Assembly (NCBI RefSeq): GCF_936916975.1
Contig: NZ_CAKZGO010000042.1
Location: forward strand, 62,001-126,000
Length of the DNA: 64,000 nucleotides
Reading direction: 5' to 3'
DNA from: an uncultured Dongia sp.
Lineage (GTDB): Bacteria > Pseudomonadota > Alphaproteobacteria > Dongiales > Dongiaceae
The position numbers and the translations under genes are program-made. The notes below the pieces were generated by a model. It saw nothing but the letters and a program-made list of their open reading frames with translations, did not search any database and had not been told where the DNA came from. This document shows positions 19,303-28,395 of this stretch, one piece after another; within the stretch, counting starts at the first letter, position 1; every line of letters begins with the position of its first letter.

Positions 19303-19538
19303 CCATCCTTCTCTTCCTCATTCCGATTGCTTTGCTGCTCGGTGGGCTGGGCCTCGGCGGGTTTCTCTGGGCGATGCGCTCAGGGCAATTTGACGATCTC
19401 GACGGTGCGGCGCAACGGATTCTGTTCGACGATCCAGTGGGCACACTACCGATGCGGCCGTCAGAAAATACGGCATCTGCACACGAGGATCATTCCAATT
19501 GTGACCTAAATCAAGAAGGTGGCCAGATCAGGCGATAG
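19299..19538 (+). CDS. ccoS: cbb3 oxidase maturation protein CcoS
   Basis: A 79-residue FixS/CcoS protein. The single N-terminal helix (ILLFLIPIALLLGGLGLGGFLWAM) is followed by the family signature SGQFDDLDGAAQRILFDD. The C-terminal 30 residues are variable, as usual. It is required for haem/CuB insertion in other bacteria. It ends the ccoGHIS run; its 3' end contains a FixK-like promoter for the next unit. Confidence 0.93.
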   Translation: MTILLFLIPIALLLGGLGLGGFLWAMRSGQFDDLDGAAQRILFDDPVGTLPMRPSENTASAHEDHSNCDLNQEGGQIRR

Positions 19539-19541
19539 AAT
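19501..19541 (+). promoter_or_regulatory. FNR/FixK-like promoter upstream of the universal stress protein unit
   Basis: GTGACCTAAATCAA at 19501-19514 is one base off the TTGAC-N4-ATCAA consensus. TAGAAT at 19536-19541 is a five-of-six -10 hexamer at almost exact class-II distance, giving a start near 19549. The site lies within the last codons of ccoS and would drive the small ORF at 19684 and the stress-protein gene at 19812. Universal stress genes are common FNR/FixK targets in related bacteria. Confidence 0.65.
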
Positions 19542-19683
19542 AGTTGCACGCTGGAGAAGTTGGATATCTAGCGGTGCGGGAAATACCGGATTTGGAACTG
19601 ATGTAGGACAAAATGGACCGTACGCTGAACTTTCCGGAGGGCTGCCATCTCCGCTCGTGCATATGAGGACGGAAGAGGCATTG

Positions 19684-19803
19684 ATGGTTGACGATTGGAA
19701 TTCGATCGATGGTATCGCCGATACAGACAGGGATCGTCTGTTTGGCGATCATCAGAAACACTATCAGGGACTCCATGCGCGTGTATTGCGGAACCTGGTT
19801 TAG
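19684..19803 (+). CDS. Possible 39-residue protein upstream of the stress protein
   Basis: A short ORF encoding an acidic N-terminus (MVDDWNSIDGIADTDRDRL) and a basic C-terminus (ARVLRNLV), with no recognised family. ATG 19684 follows AAGAGG at a spacing of five bases, and its stop lies eight bases before the stress-protein start, so coupling is plausible. The reading frame stays open back to 19519, but the upstream part has no ribosome site. It may be a real small protein or only leader sequence of the stress-protein transcript. Confidence 0.35.
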   Translation: MVDDWNSIDGIADTDRDRLFGDHQKHYQGLHARVLRNLV

Positions 19804-19811
19804 GGGTGAGC

Positions 19812-20687
19812 ATGTCCAGATCCGTTATTCTTGCCGTCGTGATGGGGACGCCTTCAGATGCCGACGTACTCAACGCGGCGGAGTCTCTATCGCAGGTCTA
19901 TGACAGCCATATCGAGGTGCTGCATCCGCGGCTCGATCCCTACCGGGTCCTTGCTGGCTTGGTCGACAGTATCGGCAGCCTTGGAACGTCTGACATCATC
20001 GTCGGCCTCAAGCAGGACATAGATCGGCGCACCACGCTTGCCCGAAACGCTTTTTCCGCCTGGATCGCGCGCAGTGATGCCATAGTGGATCCTCAGCTCA
20101 GCAGCGGCGCGGCAAGCCTTGCGAATGGAACCATCACCTCCTGGCGTGAATACGAAGGCACCTATGACAGCGCCTTGACCCAATATGGTCGGTTGGCCGA
20201 TCTGATCGTGGTGGCACAGCCGGCCTCAGGTAGCAACCAATCCCAGGACACGGTGGTCGAAGCGGCGATTTTTGTGACCGGCCGCCCTGTTTTATGCGTG
20301 CCGCACGGCTTTGAGACCCTGGATATGAAGCACATGGCCATCATGTGGAACGGCAGCCTTCAGGCAGCGCGCGCTGTTGGTGACGCCATGCCGCTATTGT
20401 CTGCCTGTACCGATGCCGTGGTCCTGACGGCCGGGGTTATCGACGGGCCGGGCGCAACCGATCTGGTCGAGCGGCTGGTCCTGCGCGGCATTGATGCCCG
20501 TACTCGAAGAATTCCGGCCTCGCCGGATGCCGCACCAACTGCTCTCTTGAAGATTCTCAGCGAGATTCAGTGTGGCATAGCGGTTATGGGCGGATACGGA
20601 CACAGCAGGTTGCGTGAGCTTCTTTTAGGGGGCGTTACGCGCCAGATGTTGGCTGATGCCAAGATCCCACTTCTGCTGGCACATTAG
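19812..20687 (+). CDS. Tandem-domain universal stress protein
   Basis: A 291-residue cytoplasmic protein with two UspA-like domains. The first (about 1-145) is divergent. The second ends with the nucleotide-binding pattern GGYGHSRLRELLLGGVTRQML followed by IPLLLAH. ATG 19812 is placed by GGGGTGAG, seven bases upstream; longer forms overlap the preceding small ORF. Its position after ccoS behind a FixK-type promoter suggests induction under low oxygen. Its molecular activity is unknown. Confidence 0.85.
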   Translation: MSRSVILAVVMGTPSDADVLNAAESLSQVYDSHIEVLHPRLDPYRVLAGLVDSIGSLGTSDIIVGLKQDIDRRTTLARNAFSAWIARSDAIVDPQLSSGAASLANGTITSWREYEGTYDSALTQYGRLADLIVVAQPASGSNQSQDTVVEAAIFVTGRPVLCVPHGFETLDMKHMAIMWNGSLQAARAVGDAMPLLSACTDAVVLTAGVIDGPGATDLVERLVLRGIDARTRRIPASPDAAPTALLKILSEIQCGIAVMGGYGHSRLRELLLGGVTRQMLADAKIPLLLAH

Positions 20688-20700
20688 AGATAGGGCGTCA

Positions 20701-21105
20701 ATGCATATGCTGCATCACTTGTCGTTCGGCGTGTCCGATATCGCGCGATCGGCATTGTTCTACGACGCCGTCCTCGCGTCACTCGGCTATGCGCGGGTGT
20801 GGGAGGATATCCGGCCGGGCGAAGCCGATCAGGCGATCGGTTACGGCTTCGCCGGTCGGGATGACAAGTTTGCGATCAAGTTGAGGCCACAAGGGCAGCT
20901 TGCACCTGGCCCGGGCTTTCATCTTGCCTTCGCGGCGCCGAACAGGCCGGCCGTGGACGCATTTCATGCAGCGGCCCTGACATATGGTGGCCGCGATAAC
21001 GGCGCTCCCGGCCTACGACCCGATTACGGCGCGAACTATTATGCTGCGTTTGTATTCGACCCGGACGGATATTGGATCGAGGCGGTCATAAACGCGCCGC
21101 TCTAG
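20701..21105 (+). CDS. VOC (glyoxalase/bleomycin-resistance fold) family protein
   Basis: A 134-residue single-domain VOC protein with the paired beta-alpha-beta-beta-beta modules. It begins MLHHLSFGVSDIARSALFYDAVL and ends FDPDGYWIEAVIN, containing the likely metal ligands His near the N-terminus and Glu in YWIEAV. Family members are metal-dependent lyases, dioxygenases or binding proteins; the substrate is not evident. ATG 20701 or 20707 could be the start. It is 13 bases after the stress-protein gene and may be in the same transcript. Confidence 0.8.
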   Translation: MHMLHHLSFGVSDIARSALFYDAVLASLGYARVWEDIRPGEADQAIGYGFAGRDDKFAIKLRPQGQLAPGPGFHLAFAAPNRPAVDAFHAAALTYGGRDNGAPGLRPDYGANYYAAFVFDPDGYWIEAVINAPL

Positions 21106-21128
21106 CCTACCAAAACAGCTTTAGGTCC

Positions 21129-22583
21129 TTACTCCTGGCGGAAGCCCATGCGGAACGCCCCCCAATGGCGGCCACGGATCATGATCGGCGCGGAAAGGTC
21201 TTTCATCAGCACGAATTTTCCGCCGCCCATGTCGCGGCGATAGGTCTGTAGCAGGAACGGTTTGGTATTGGCGGCGACCTTTTGCACAGCGCGATCATTG
21301 AACAGGCGCCGGTTCCGGCAATTGGCGGAATTCCAGACCGGATCGTTGGTCGGCTTCTGCCGGTAGTTTGGATTGTGTGTCGGCAGGTAGCCGCCCTTGG
21401 CCCAGGCGACGCAGAAGGCAATGCGCGGATCGATCTTCTGGATCGGATCCTGGATCGGTGGCAGCAGACGATCGGTCAGTTCGACGTAATCGGTCAGATA
21501 TTGTTTAGGATTGGTACCGGGAATCTCGCGGTATTTTTCGTCGAAGAACTTATCCAACGTGATCTCGCCGCGCTGGATGGCGGCCTCGAAGGCTTCCGTG
21601 ATCTTCGCGGCAGTGTCGACGACGGCTCGGATCAATGGCGTATCCGGTGTATCGATGCCGCTTTCGGCGATGAAGGCGATCAGTGTCTCGCTGGACTGTA
21701 GCAGGCCAGCGACCCTTGTATCAGCCTCTCGCAGTGTTGCAGTGGAAAGCTCGACGCCTTTGACCAAATCGGCAAGCTCAGTCAGCACCGTGTCGCAATG
21801 GCCGAGATTGGCGGCTGCAGTGCCGGCGATGGCGTTGATTTCCCGATCCGCTGCCGTGAAGCCATCATGGATGCGCAGGATGACACCATCTATCTGACGG
21901 GCGCCTTCGCCAGCCTCCTTGGCATGCTTGGTTGCGGTGCCGCTCTCCTGGATCAGATTGCCGATTTCGCTGGTAAGATTGCGCACCGTGTCATCGATCT
22001 GCCGCGTTGCCTTGCGCGTCTGTTCGGCCAGGGATTTCACTTCGTTGGCAACCACGCCGAATCCGCGCCCGGCATCGCCGGCGCGTGCCGCCTCAATGGT
22101 CGCGTTCAACGCGAGGAGATTGGTCTGCTTGGCGATCGTCTCGATGGTGCCGGAGAACCCTGCCACCTGCTCCAGCACGGATTGGATGGTGCCGAGCCGC
22201 TCCTCAAACTTTCCGACCGCAGCGATGAGTTTGGCGATGTTATCGCCGGCACCGGCGACGGTCACGCGGGAGTCGGTGATTTCGGTGCCTGCCGCGGTGG
22301 CCGCGGCCTGGGCTGAACGCGCGGCACCATCGATCTCGCGGTTGGTGGCGACCATGGTCTGGACGGTTTGCTGCAGGCCGCCAAACTGGTCCGCCTGATG
22401 CGAAAAGCGCCCCGTGACCTCGTCGATGTTTCCGGCGATGTCCGCCATTTCCACGCCGATGCCACCAATTCGATTGGCAAGCTCGGCGATCAGCCGATCC
22501 TGGGGCGATGTAGCTGACGCGCCATCTGGCGCGGATGCCATGGTTGCGCCGTTGGCCGGAGGCATTGAATGCGTGCTGCTCAC
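21129..22583 (-). CDS. Soluble methyl-accepting chemotaxis protein
   Basis: A 484-residue receptor with no membrane helix. The N-terminal two thirds is a coiled-coil MCP signalling domain; its hairpin tip is seen as [36 protein letters not shown]. About 150 C-terminal residues form a separate domain ([19 protein letters not shown] through GAFRMGF) that resembles Cache-like sensor modules placed after the signalling domain. It should be a cytoplasmic receptor feeding CheA. The start is GTG 22583, or ATG 22565. Convergent with the VOC gene. Confidence 0.88.
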   Translation of the reverse strand: MSSTHSMPPANGATMASAPDGASATSPQDRLIAELANRIGGIGVEMADIAGNIDEVTGRFSHQADQFGGLQQTVQTMVATNREIDGAARSAQAAATAAGTEITDSRVTVAGAGDNIAKLIAAVGKFEERLGTIQSVLEQVAGFSGTIETIAKQTNLLALNATIEAARAGDAGRGFGVVANEVKSLAEQTRKATRQIDDTVRNLTSEIGNLIQESGTATKHAKEAGEGARQIDGVILRIHDGFTAADREINAIAGTAAANLGHCDTVLTELADLVKGVELSTATLREADTRVAGLLQSSETLIAFIAESGIDTPDTPLIRAVVDTAAKITEAFEAAIQRGEITLDKFFDEKYREIPGTNPKQYLTDYVELTDRLLPPIQDPIQKIDPRIAFCVAWAKGGYLPTHNPNYRQKPTNDPVWNSANCRNRRLFNDRAVQKVAANTKPFLLQTYRRDMGGGKFVLMKDLSAPIMIRGRHWGAFRMGFRQE

Positions 22584-22803
22584 TGCTCGGCGGATCCCTC
22601 GGCATTCATCCGGTTGGTCGTTCCAAATCGCCAGCCGTCGCCCGGCTTCGGAACAATGTAAGACCGTGCATCCGCCCCGTGCAGCGCATGGCGGGATAGC
22701 GCGGCCATCATTCTCAAGTGCTACGGCAAGGACGTGGTCTAGGCAAGTCGTACCAAAGTACGAGAAAGGTATTCCGCCCGTCTTTACAGCGAGTTGAACA
22801 TTG

Positions 22804-24504
22804 CTATCGGTTGCTCTTAATGAAGTCAGCCACGCGCTCGGCGATCATGATCGTGGGAATATTGGTGTTGGCCCGGGGAATACTTGGCATCAACGACGCG
22901 TCGCTGATGCGCAAGCCCTGTGCGCCGTGGACGTTGCCGGTAGGCGAGGTGACGGCCATCGGATTGTCGGGGGCGCCCATCCTGCAAGTGCCGGAAGGAT
23001 GCCAGGTGCCGCCGACATATGTGCGGACAAAATTGGTGAGAGCCTCGTCGTCCCGCAGCAATCCATCGATCGTGATACCCTGAGTCACGACCCGGTCGAT
23101 CAGCCACTTACGCAGCGGGCCCGCACCATCAAGCAGGGCGGCAAGCGCGCCGCGCTGTAACGCGTTGAGCACCCCAGGCACGGCGACCTTGGCCACGCGT
23201 GGTGAGTAGCTCGACGGGAACACGGTATCGCGAAAGCCATCCATCATCGGATCGGTCAGCGTGCTTGCGCCCAGTCGCAAGGCCGATTTAAGCCGCTCCA
23301 GATCGCGCCAATCCGACAGCATGCGAAAATCAACCGCCGGCTCGACGTTGGCGTCGGGTGACGCCAGCGTCAGGAATCCACGCGAATAGGATTTGTTGAC
23401 CCAGAAGAACATGCTGCCCATCCGCAGGCCGACCGAATGCCAGCCGGAGCGCGACAATATCGCCGCATGCATATCGCCCGACGGCGCGCCTTCCAGGCCG
23501 GAGGAGAAGCGCAGGATACCTTGCTCGTGATGCTCCGTCATATCCGTCACGCGGGCCACGGGCGGCAAGTAAGCGCTGACCGCGATTGACGGATGCTCCA
23601 TCAAGTTCCGCCCGACACCTGAACTATTGTGGATGACGGGAATGCCGAGTTGGGCGAGTTCCGCTTGCGGTCCAATCCCGCTGCGTAACAGCACGGCCGG
23701 CGTGTGAATGGCACCGGCGGTAAGGATGATTTCCGCAGCGCGAAGCGTTTCAGCAGGTGCGCCGTCCTTGGCGGTGAGGAGGGCACCCACGGCGCGGGTT
23801 CCATCGAAGATCAATCGCGCGACGCTGCGACCTGTGATGATGCGCAGATTGGGACGCTTGCGCACCTCGGACGTCAGATAGACGATCGAGGTCGGCACGC
23901 GTTCACCTTGGTCGCTAACGGCGACGGTTCCGGCGAAGACACCATCAAGCCATTTTCCATTCTGATCCGGCCGGATCGGATAGCCATGGGCACCGAGGGT
24001 GCGCGAGACTGCCCTGACGAAGGGAGACATCCTCTCCTGCGTAATCCTGCGGATCGGCAGGGGACCGGTCTGGCCATGCAGCGGACCGTCGAAATCCTGG
24101 TCGTGTTCGAGCTTGAGGAAGTAAGGCAGACAGTCTTCCCACGACCATCCCATCGCACCGAGGTCTTGCCATTCGTCGTAATCGCCGGGCGCACCACGAT
24201 TGGCCATCAAGGCGTTGATGGCCGAGCCACCGCCGAGAAGCCGCGCCTGCTCATAGCGGCGTGGCGCCAGGCCGGCCTTGTTGTCTGGCGTGAATCCCAT
24301 GCGCGCTGTCAGCGCCTGCCAGATGTTGCTGATATCGAGATAAGCGCGGCCGGGATAGCGGCTGCGGATCGCATCGGGCATCGTCTCTGGTGTCAGGTCG
24401 CGACCGGATTCGACCAGGAGCACCGTCCGGCGCGGATCTTCCGAAAGGCGTGCCGCCAGAACACAGCCCGCCGAACCGCCACCGATGATGAGATGATCCA
24501 TCAT
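22804..24504 (-). CDS. GMC-family FAD-dependent oxidoreductase (choline/alcohol dehydrogenase like)
   Basis: A 566-residue flavoenzyme with the N-terminal ADP-binding motif ([20 protein letters not shown]), GMC signature 1 around [21 protein letters not shown] and the C-terminal [12 protein letters not shown] block holding the catalytic His. The end [22 protein letters not shown] is typical. It probably oxidises an alcohol or amino alcohol; the substrate is unknown. ATG 24504 overlaps the upstream oxidase stop as TGATG. It is the third gene of a dehalogenase-oxidase-GMC operon. Confidence 0.9.
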   Translation of the reverse strand: MMDHLIIGGGSAGCVLAARLSEDPRRTVLLVESGRDLTPETMPDAIRSRYPGRAYLDISNIWQALTARMGFTPDNKAGLAPRRYEQARLLGGGSAINALMANRGAPGDYDEWQDLGAMGWSWEDCLPYFLKLEHDQDFDGPLHGQTGPLPIRRITQERMSPFVRAVSRTLGAHGYPIRPDQNGKWLDGVFAGTVAVSDQGERVPTSIVYLTSEVRKRPNLRIITGRSVARLIFDGTRAVGALLTAKDGAPAETLRAAEIILTAGAIHTPAVLLRSGIGPQAELAQLGIPVIHNSSGVGRNLMEHPSIAVSAYLPPVARVTDMTEHHEQGILRFSSGLEGAPSGDMHAAILSRSGWHSVGLRMGSMFFWVNKSYSRGFLTLASPDANVEPAVDFRMLSDWRDLERLKSALRLGASTLTDPMMDGFRDTVFPSSYSPRVAKVAVPGVLNALQRGALAALLDGAGPLRKWLIDRVVTQGITIDGLLRDDEALTNFVRTYVGGTWHPSGTCRMGAPDNPMAVTSPTGNVHGAQGLRISDASLMPSIPRANTNIPTIMIAERVADFIKSNR

Positions 24505-25802
24505 CAGCGACCGATGGCATCGAGAAACTGATACCAGCCAGCGACGAGCCGAACGGCGGGTTCGCGGATTGGATAGAAGGGCACTTTCTTGAGGCGCTCT
24601 GTCGCAAGCAGACCGATATCCGGTTTTCCGCCCGTGACGAAATCGGCAAGGTATTTGCCCATCAGTGTCGACATGGCAATACCCGTGCCGTTATAGCCGA
24701 CGGCATAGCTGATCCGGTCATCCAGGCGACCGACATGGGGAATGCTGTCGAGGGTCATGCCGACGAGGCCGGACCAGCGATGCGTGACCTGGATGCCGGC
24801 GAGATCCGGAAACTGTGCGATCATCGCCCTTTGCAGCGCAGCGAAGGCGGCCGGTGAATCGTTCTTGCCGAAGGCACCGCGTCCGCCATAGAGCAGCCGG
24901 TCGCCGGCCTTGCGGAACCAGCGCATCATGCGCCGTGTCTCGATATAGCTGCGGCCTCGGGCCAGCAGCCTTTCCCCGGCCTTGCCGGTCAGCGGTTCGG
25001 TGGCAATGATGGCACTGCGGAACGGAATGAGCGTGCGCTGGACTTCAGCGGTGGCCGCCGTGAGATCGGAATAGGCGTTGGTGGCAATGACTGCCTGTTG
25101 TGCTCGCACCTCGCCTGTCGGCGTTTCGAGAACGAGCCCTTGCCCGTCACGCCGCAGGGCTGTCACCGGGCTTTGCTCAAAGATCGGAACGCCATCGGCG
25201 GCAAGCCCTGAGGCAAGTCCGCGCACAAAATTGAGCGGATGGATGATGCCGCCATGGGCGTTGAGCATGCCGCCAGTGAAATCCCTGGATCCCGTTTCCT
25301 CCGCCATCTCGCCGGCAGAGAGGATCGAGGTCGATCGGTCGCCGAGCGCATCATGGAGCCAGGCGACGTCCTTCTTCAAGGCATCGAGCGATATCGCATT
25401 ATGGGCGCAGCGCAGGCTGCCACTTTCGCGAAAATCGGCATCGACCATGCCATAGGCCTGAACCAGTTCGCGGACATGCTCGATGGCTTCGAGCCCAAGA
25501 TCGTGCATGCGGCGAGCCATGCCGATATCCCAGCCCGTGGCGATATCGGCAAAACCTAAGCGGAACTTTCCCGAGACGACCCCGCCATTGCGTCCACTGG
25601 CACCCCAGCCGATGCGACTTGCCTCCAGCACTATCGGTTGCTGGCCCTTAGCTGCGAGGGACCGCGCCGCCGACAATCCGGTATAACCGCCGCCGATGAT
25701 GGCGACGTCACATTGACGGTTGCCGCTCAGCGTCGCGAAACGCGGCCGACTTGCGGCCGTATCGGTCCAGAGCGATGCGACTTCGGGCAGTGGTGCGGCC
25801 AT
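24504..25802 (-). CDS. FAD-dependent amine/amino-acid oxidase (DAO family, PuuB-like)
   Basis: A 432-residue DAO-family flavoprotein. The dinucleotide fold VAIIGGGYTGLSAARSLAAKG lies at about 31-51, and the C-terminal FAD contact GYNGTGIAMSTLMGKYLAD is clear. The pattern is closest to gamma-glutamylputrescine oxidase and related oxidases. ATG 25802 is supported by GGAGAG ten bases upstream; the frame is open much further but has no ribosome site. It sits between the dehalogenase and GMC genes with a 20-base gap and a TGATG overlap, indicating one operon. Confidence 0.88.
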   Translation of the reverse strand: MAAPLPEVASLWTDTAASRPRFATLSGNRQCDVAIIGGGYTGLSAARSLAAKGQQPIVLEASRIGWGASGRNGGVVSGKFRLGFADIATGWDIGMARRMHDLGLEAIEHVRELVQAYGMVDADFRESGSLRCAHNAISLDALKKDVAWLHDALGDRSTSILSAGEMAEETGSRDFTGGMLNAHGGIIHPLNFVRGLASGLAADGVPIFEQSPVTALRRDGQGLVLETPTGEVRAQQAVIATNAYSDLTAATAEVQRTLIPFRSAIIATEPLTGKAGERLLARGRSYIETRRMMRWFRKAGDRLLYGGRGAFGKNDSPAAFAALQRAMIAQFPDLAGIQVTHRWSGLVGMTLDSIPHVGRLDDRISYAVGYNGTGIAMSTLMGKYLADFVTGGKPDIGLLATERLKKVPFYPIREPAVRLVAGWYQFLDAIGR

Positions 25803-25822
25803 GGCGGCGGAATCTCTCCCGG

Positions 25823-26554
25823 TCAGACGCCCGTTGCGGATTTGTGGAAGGCCCGGAGATCGGTATCGACCGCATCGGCCAGCTGCTTGAGCGTCGAGAA
25901 ATGATAATCCGGCTTGGTGAGGACCTTGGGCTCTGGCGTTCCGCCGAAACCCTTCTGCCCCTGCCGACGCTCGATCCAGCAAACTGTGTAGCCTAGTTCC
26001 TTGGCGACGCCGATATCGTGATGCTGGCTCTGAGCTACATGCAGAATCTCGTTCATCTGATAGCCGTGGGCGGATTGCCTGCCGCGATTGAAGGCGAAGA
26101 ATTGCGGATTGGGCTTGGCACAGCCGGTTTCGTCGCAGGTGACGGTGTCGTGGAACGGGTTGCCGAGCGTCGCCGCATAGGCCGAGAGGGCGGTGCGGTC
26201 GGCGTTGGTCATGGCGACGAGGCGGAAATTCTTGCGCAATCGCTTCAGCGCTTCGGTGGAATCGGCGAAGGCCGGCCAGCGGAACACGGAAAGCTGGAAG
26301 GCATCGGCCGTGGCTTCGTCATTCTTGAAGCCCATTTCATTGGCGACGAACAGATAGACGTCTTTCATGGCGAAGCTGGAACGGCCATAGAAGGCGTCGC
26401 GGCCGCGCTTATAAACCGCAAAGATTTCATCATCCGTGGCTTTGACGGCCTTGTCACCGCCCAGGGCGCGCATGGCGTCGAGCACGCCCTTTTCGAAATC
26501 GATCAGGGTGCCGACAACGTCGAAGGTGAGTACTTTGAAGGCGGCAAGCGACAT
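25823..26554 (-). CDS. HAD-superfamily hydrolase, haloacid dehalogenase type II
   Basis: A 243-residue HAD hydrolase. Nucleophile Asp12 lies in LTFDVVGTLIDFEKG; motif II is seen as AMTNADRTAL and the Lys motif near CAKPNPQFF. Type II dehalogenases hydrolyse 2-haloacids, but many homologues act on phosphate esters, so the activity is open. ATG 26554 is preferred to 26560 because GAGAGG (26563-26568) is then eight bases away. It is the first gene of a three-gene operon, divergent from a LysR regulator. Confidence 0.82.
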   Translation of the reverse strand: MSLAAFKVLTFDVVGTLIDFEKGVLDAMRALGGDKAVKATDDEIFAVYKRGRDAFYGRSSFAMKDVYLFVANEMGFKNDEATADAFQLSVFRWPAFADSTEALKRLRKNFRLVAMTNADRTALSAYAATLGNPFHDTVTCDETGCAKPNPQFFAFNRGRQSAHGYQMNEILHVAQSQHHDIGVAKELGYTVCWIERRQGQKGFGGTPEPKVLTKPDYHFSTLKQLADAVDTDLRAFHKSATGV

Positions 26555-26649
26555 ATCCATGTCCTCTCAAGCGTGAATTTTCCCAATAAAACCAAATGAA
26601 GGCGTGGCGGGCCATTGAAATAAAGTTGGCGTCGATGTTACATGGTGTA

Positions 26650-27624
26650 ATGATGCCGCTGCGCCGATCCTTGCCGTCCATGAACGCCCTCTTTACCTTT
26701 GAGGCGGCGGCCCGCTGTGGCAATTTTTCCCGGGCGGCGGACGAGCTCAATGTGACGCCCGCAGCGGTCAGTCGCATGATCGGCCGCCTTGAGGAGCATC
26801 TGCGGACACAGCTGTTCTCACGTTTGCCGAGCGGCACAGCGCTCACAGAGCCCGGCAAAATCCTGTTCGACAGCATCGCGAGAGGATTTTCCGGCATCGA
26901 GAACGCGTTGCGCGAGATCGAGAATCATCAGACCGGCGTCGAGACGGTATCACTGTCCGTCTCCACCGGATTCACGACGCATTGGATGATGCCGCGCATG
27001 GGCAAGTTCAAGGCAGCCTTCCCGGGGGTCGATTTGCGCTTCCAGCTCATCATGGGTGCGCTGGCCGGCTCAGTCAGCGATGTCGATCTCGGCATGCGTT
27101 TCGTGGACGGTGCAGATGACCGGCACGACGCGGCCTTTATCATGCCGGAAATTCTTCTGCCGATCTGCAGTCCATCCTACTTCGAGAGCCAGGCCGCCGG
27201 TCAGCAGGGCATCGAAACGACGGTCAGTACTATCGTCAATCTCAGCGATGCCCAGCCCGACTGGTCGCGGCTGTTTTCTCCCGGCCGGGCAGGGGCTGCG
27301 ACGAACTCCCTGATCTTCTCCGACTACGCCATCGTCGTGCAGGCTGCGCTGCTCGGGCAGGGTGTGGCGCTGGGCTGGCTCAATGTCGTAGCGCACTGGC
27401 TGCGCACGCAGGCGCTGGTGCCGGCGCGGCAGGACCTCATGGTGACCGGGCGCCAGTGCTATCTCCTCCGTTCGCGCAATAAGCCCGATCGTCCCGTCGT
27501 GTCGCTCATCCGCGACTGGATCATTACGGAACTGCAGGACGATGTCCGCGAGCTTGCGGCCCTATATCCCGCTTTGGGCCTGCGCGGATTGCTCGACCAG
27601 AAATCCGCCGCCGCGATCGTTTAA
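26650..27624 (+). CDS. LysR-family transcriptional regulator (GcvA-like)
   Basis: About 324 residues. The N-terminal winged helix reads SMNALFTFEAAARCGNFSRA then LNVTPAAVSRMIGRLEEHL, the GcvA/AmpR subgroup signature, followed by a periplasmic-binding-like effector domain. It is divergent from the HAD/oxidase/GMC operon with about 95 bases between them, so it probably controls that operon. The start is uncertain: ATG 26650 or 26653 suit the family; 26596 and 26638 are also in frame. Its 3' end overlaps the convergent ABC ATPase gene by 63 bases. Confidence 0.85.
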   Translation: MMPLRRSLPSMNALFTFEAAARCGNFSRAADELNVTPAAVSRMIGRLEEHLRTQLFSRLPSGTALTEPGKILFDSIARGFSGIENALREIENHQTGVETVSLSVSTGFTTHWMMPRMGKFKAAFPGVDLRFQLIMGALAGSVSDVDLGMRFVDGADDRHDAAFIMPEILLPICSPSYFESQAAGQQGIETTVSTIVNLSDAQPDWSRLFSPGRAGAATNSLIFSDYAIVVQAALLGQGVALGWLNVVAHWLRTQALVPARQDLMVTGRQCYLLRSRNKPDRPVVSLIRDWIITELQDDVRELAALYPALGLRGLLDQKSAAAIV

Positions 27625-28395
27625 GGCGCCGACCGGGTCGAGCGAGAAATGGATCAGCTGCCGGCCATGATGCGGCGAGCGTTCGATATGCGCGCGCACG
27701 CCGAACACCTGGCGGATGAGGGGTTCGGTGAGGACTTCTTCTGGCGTGCCGGCGGCGACCACGCGGCCCCTTTGCAGGATCGCCACGACATCGCAGAACA
27801 TCGCGGCAAGGTTAAGGTCGTGAAGCGCCACGATGCTGGTGGCGGGCAGGCGGCTCACCAGTGACAGGATCTCCAATTGATGCTGGACATCGAGATGATT
27901 GGTCGGCTCGTCGAGCAGCAACTCACTTGGTGTCTGTGCGAGCGCTCGGGCGATATGAGCGCGTTGCCGCTCGCCCCCGGACAGGGTCTGCCACGGCTGG
28001 TCGCGCTTGGCCGCCATGCCGACATAGGTGAGGGCGCTTTCGACCGCGTCATCATCAAGCCGGGTCCAGGGCGAGAGTGGGCCGCGATGCGGCGTGCGGC
28101 CGAGCCGCACCACGTCCAGCACGGTGACTTGTGCCTCGGTCGTCGCTTGCTGCTCCACCAATGCCACGCGGCGGGCGATGTTCAACCGCGACATCTGCGT
28201 GATGTCGACATCACCCAAAGTGATGATTCCACTCGCCACGCGCCGCAAGCGGCAGATGAGGCGCAGCAGCGACGACTTGCCGGACCCATTTGGTCCCAGC
28301 AGGCCTAGTGTCTTTCCGGGCGCCACATGGATGGTGACGCCATCGACGATCATCTTGCCGGCGGTGCCCCAACTTATGTCGGTGGTCGTGATCAT
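27562..28395 (-). CDS. ABC transporter ATPase of FecE/BtuD type
   Basis: A 277-residue ATPase with Walker A GLLGPNGSGKSSLLRL, Q-loop VALVEQQAT, signature LSGGERQRAHIARAL, Walker B LLLDEPTNHLD and the switch His in ALHDLNLA. It belongs to the iron-chelate/haem/B12 importer class. ATG 28395 follows GAGGCGA and overlaps the permease stop. It is the third gene of an SBP-permease-ATPase operon behind a cobalamin riboswitch, which suggests corrinoid uptake. Confidence 0.92.
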   Translation of the reverse strand: MITTTDISWGTAGKMIVDGVTIHVAPGKTLGLLGPNGSGKSSLLRLICRLRRVASGIITLGDVDITQMSRLNIARRVALVEQQATTEAQVTVLDVVRLGRTPHRGPLSPWTRLDDDAVESALTYVGMAAKRDQPWQTLSGGERQRAHIARALAQTPSELLLDEPTNHLDVQHQLEILSLVSRLPATSIVALHDLNLAAMFCDVVAILQRGRVVAAGTPEEVLTEPLIRQVFGVRAHIERSPHHGRQLIHFSLDPVGALNDRGGGFLVEQSAQAQSGI

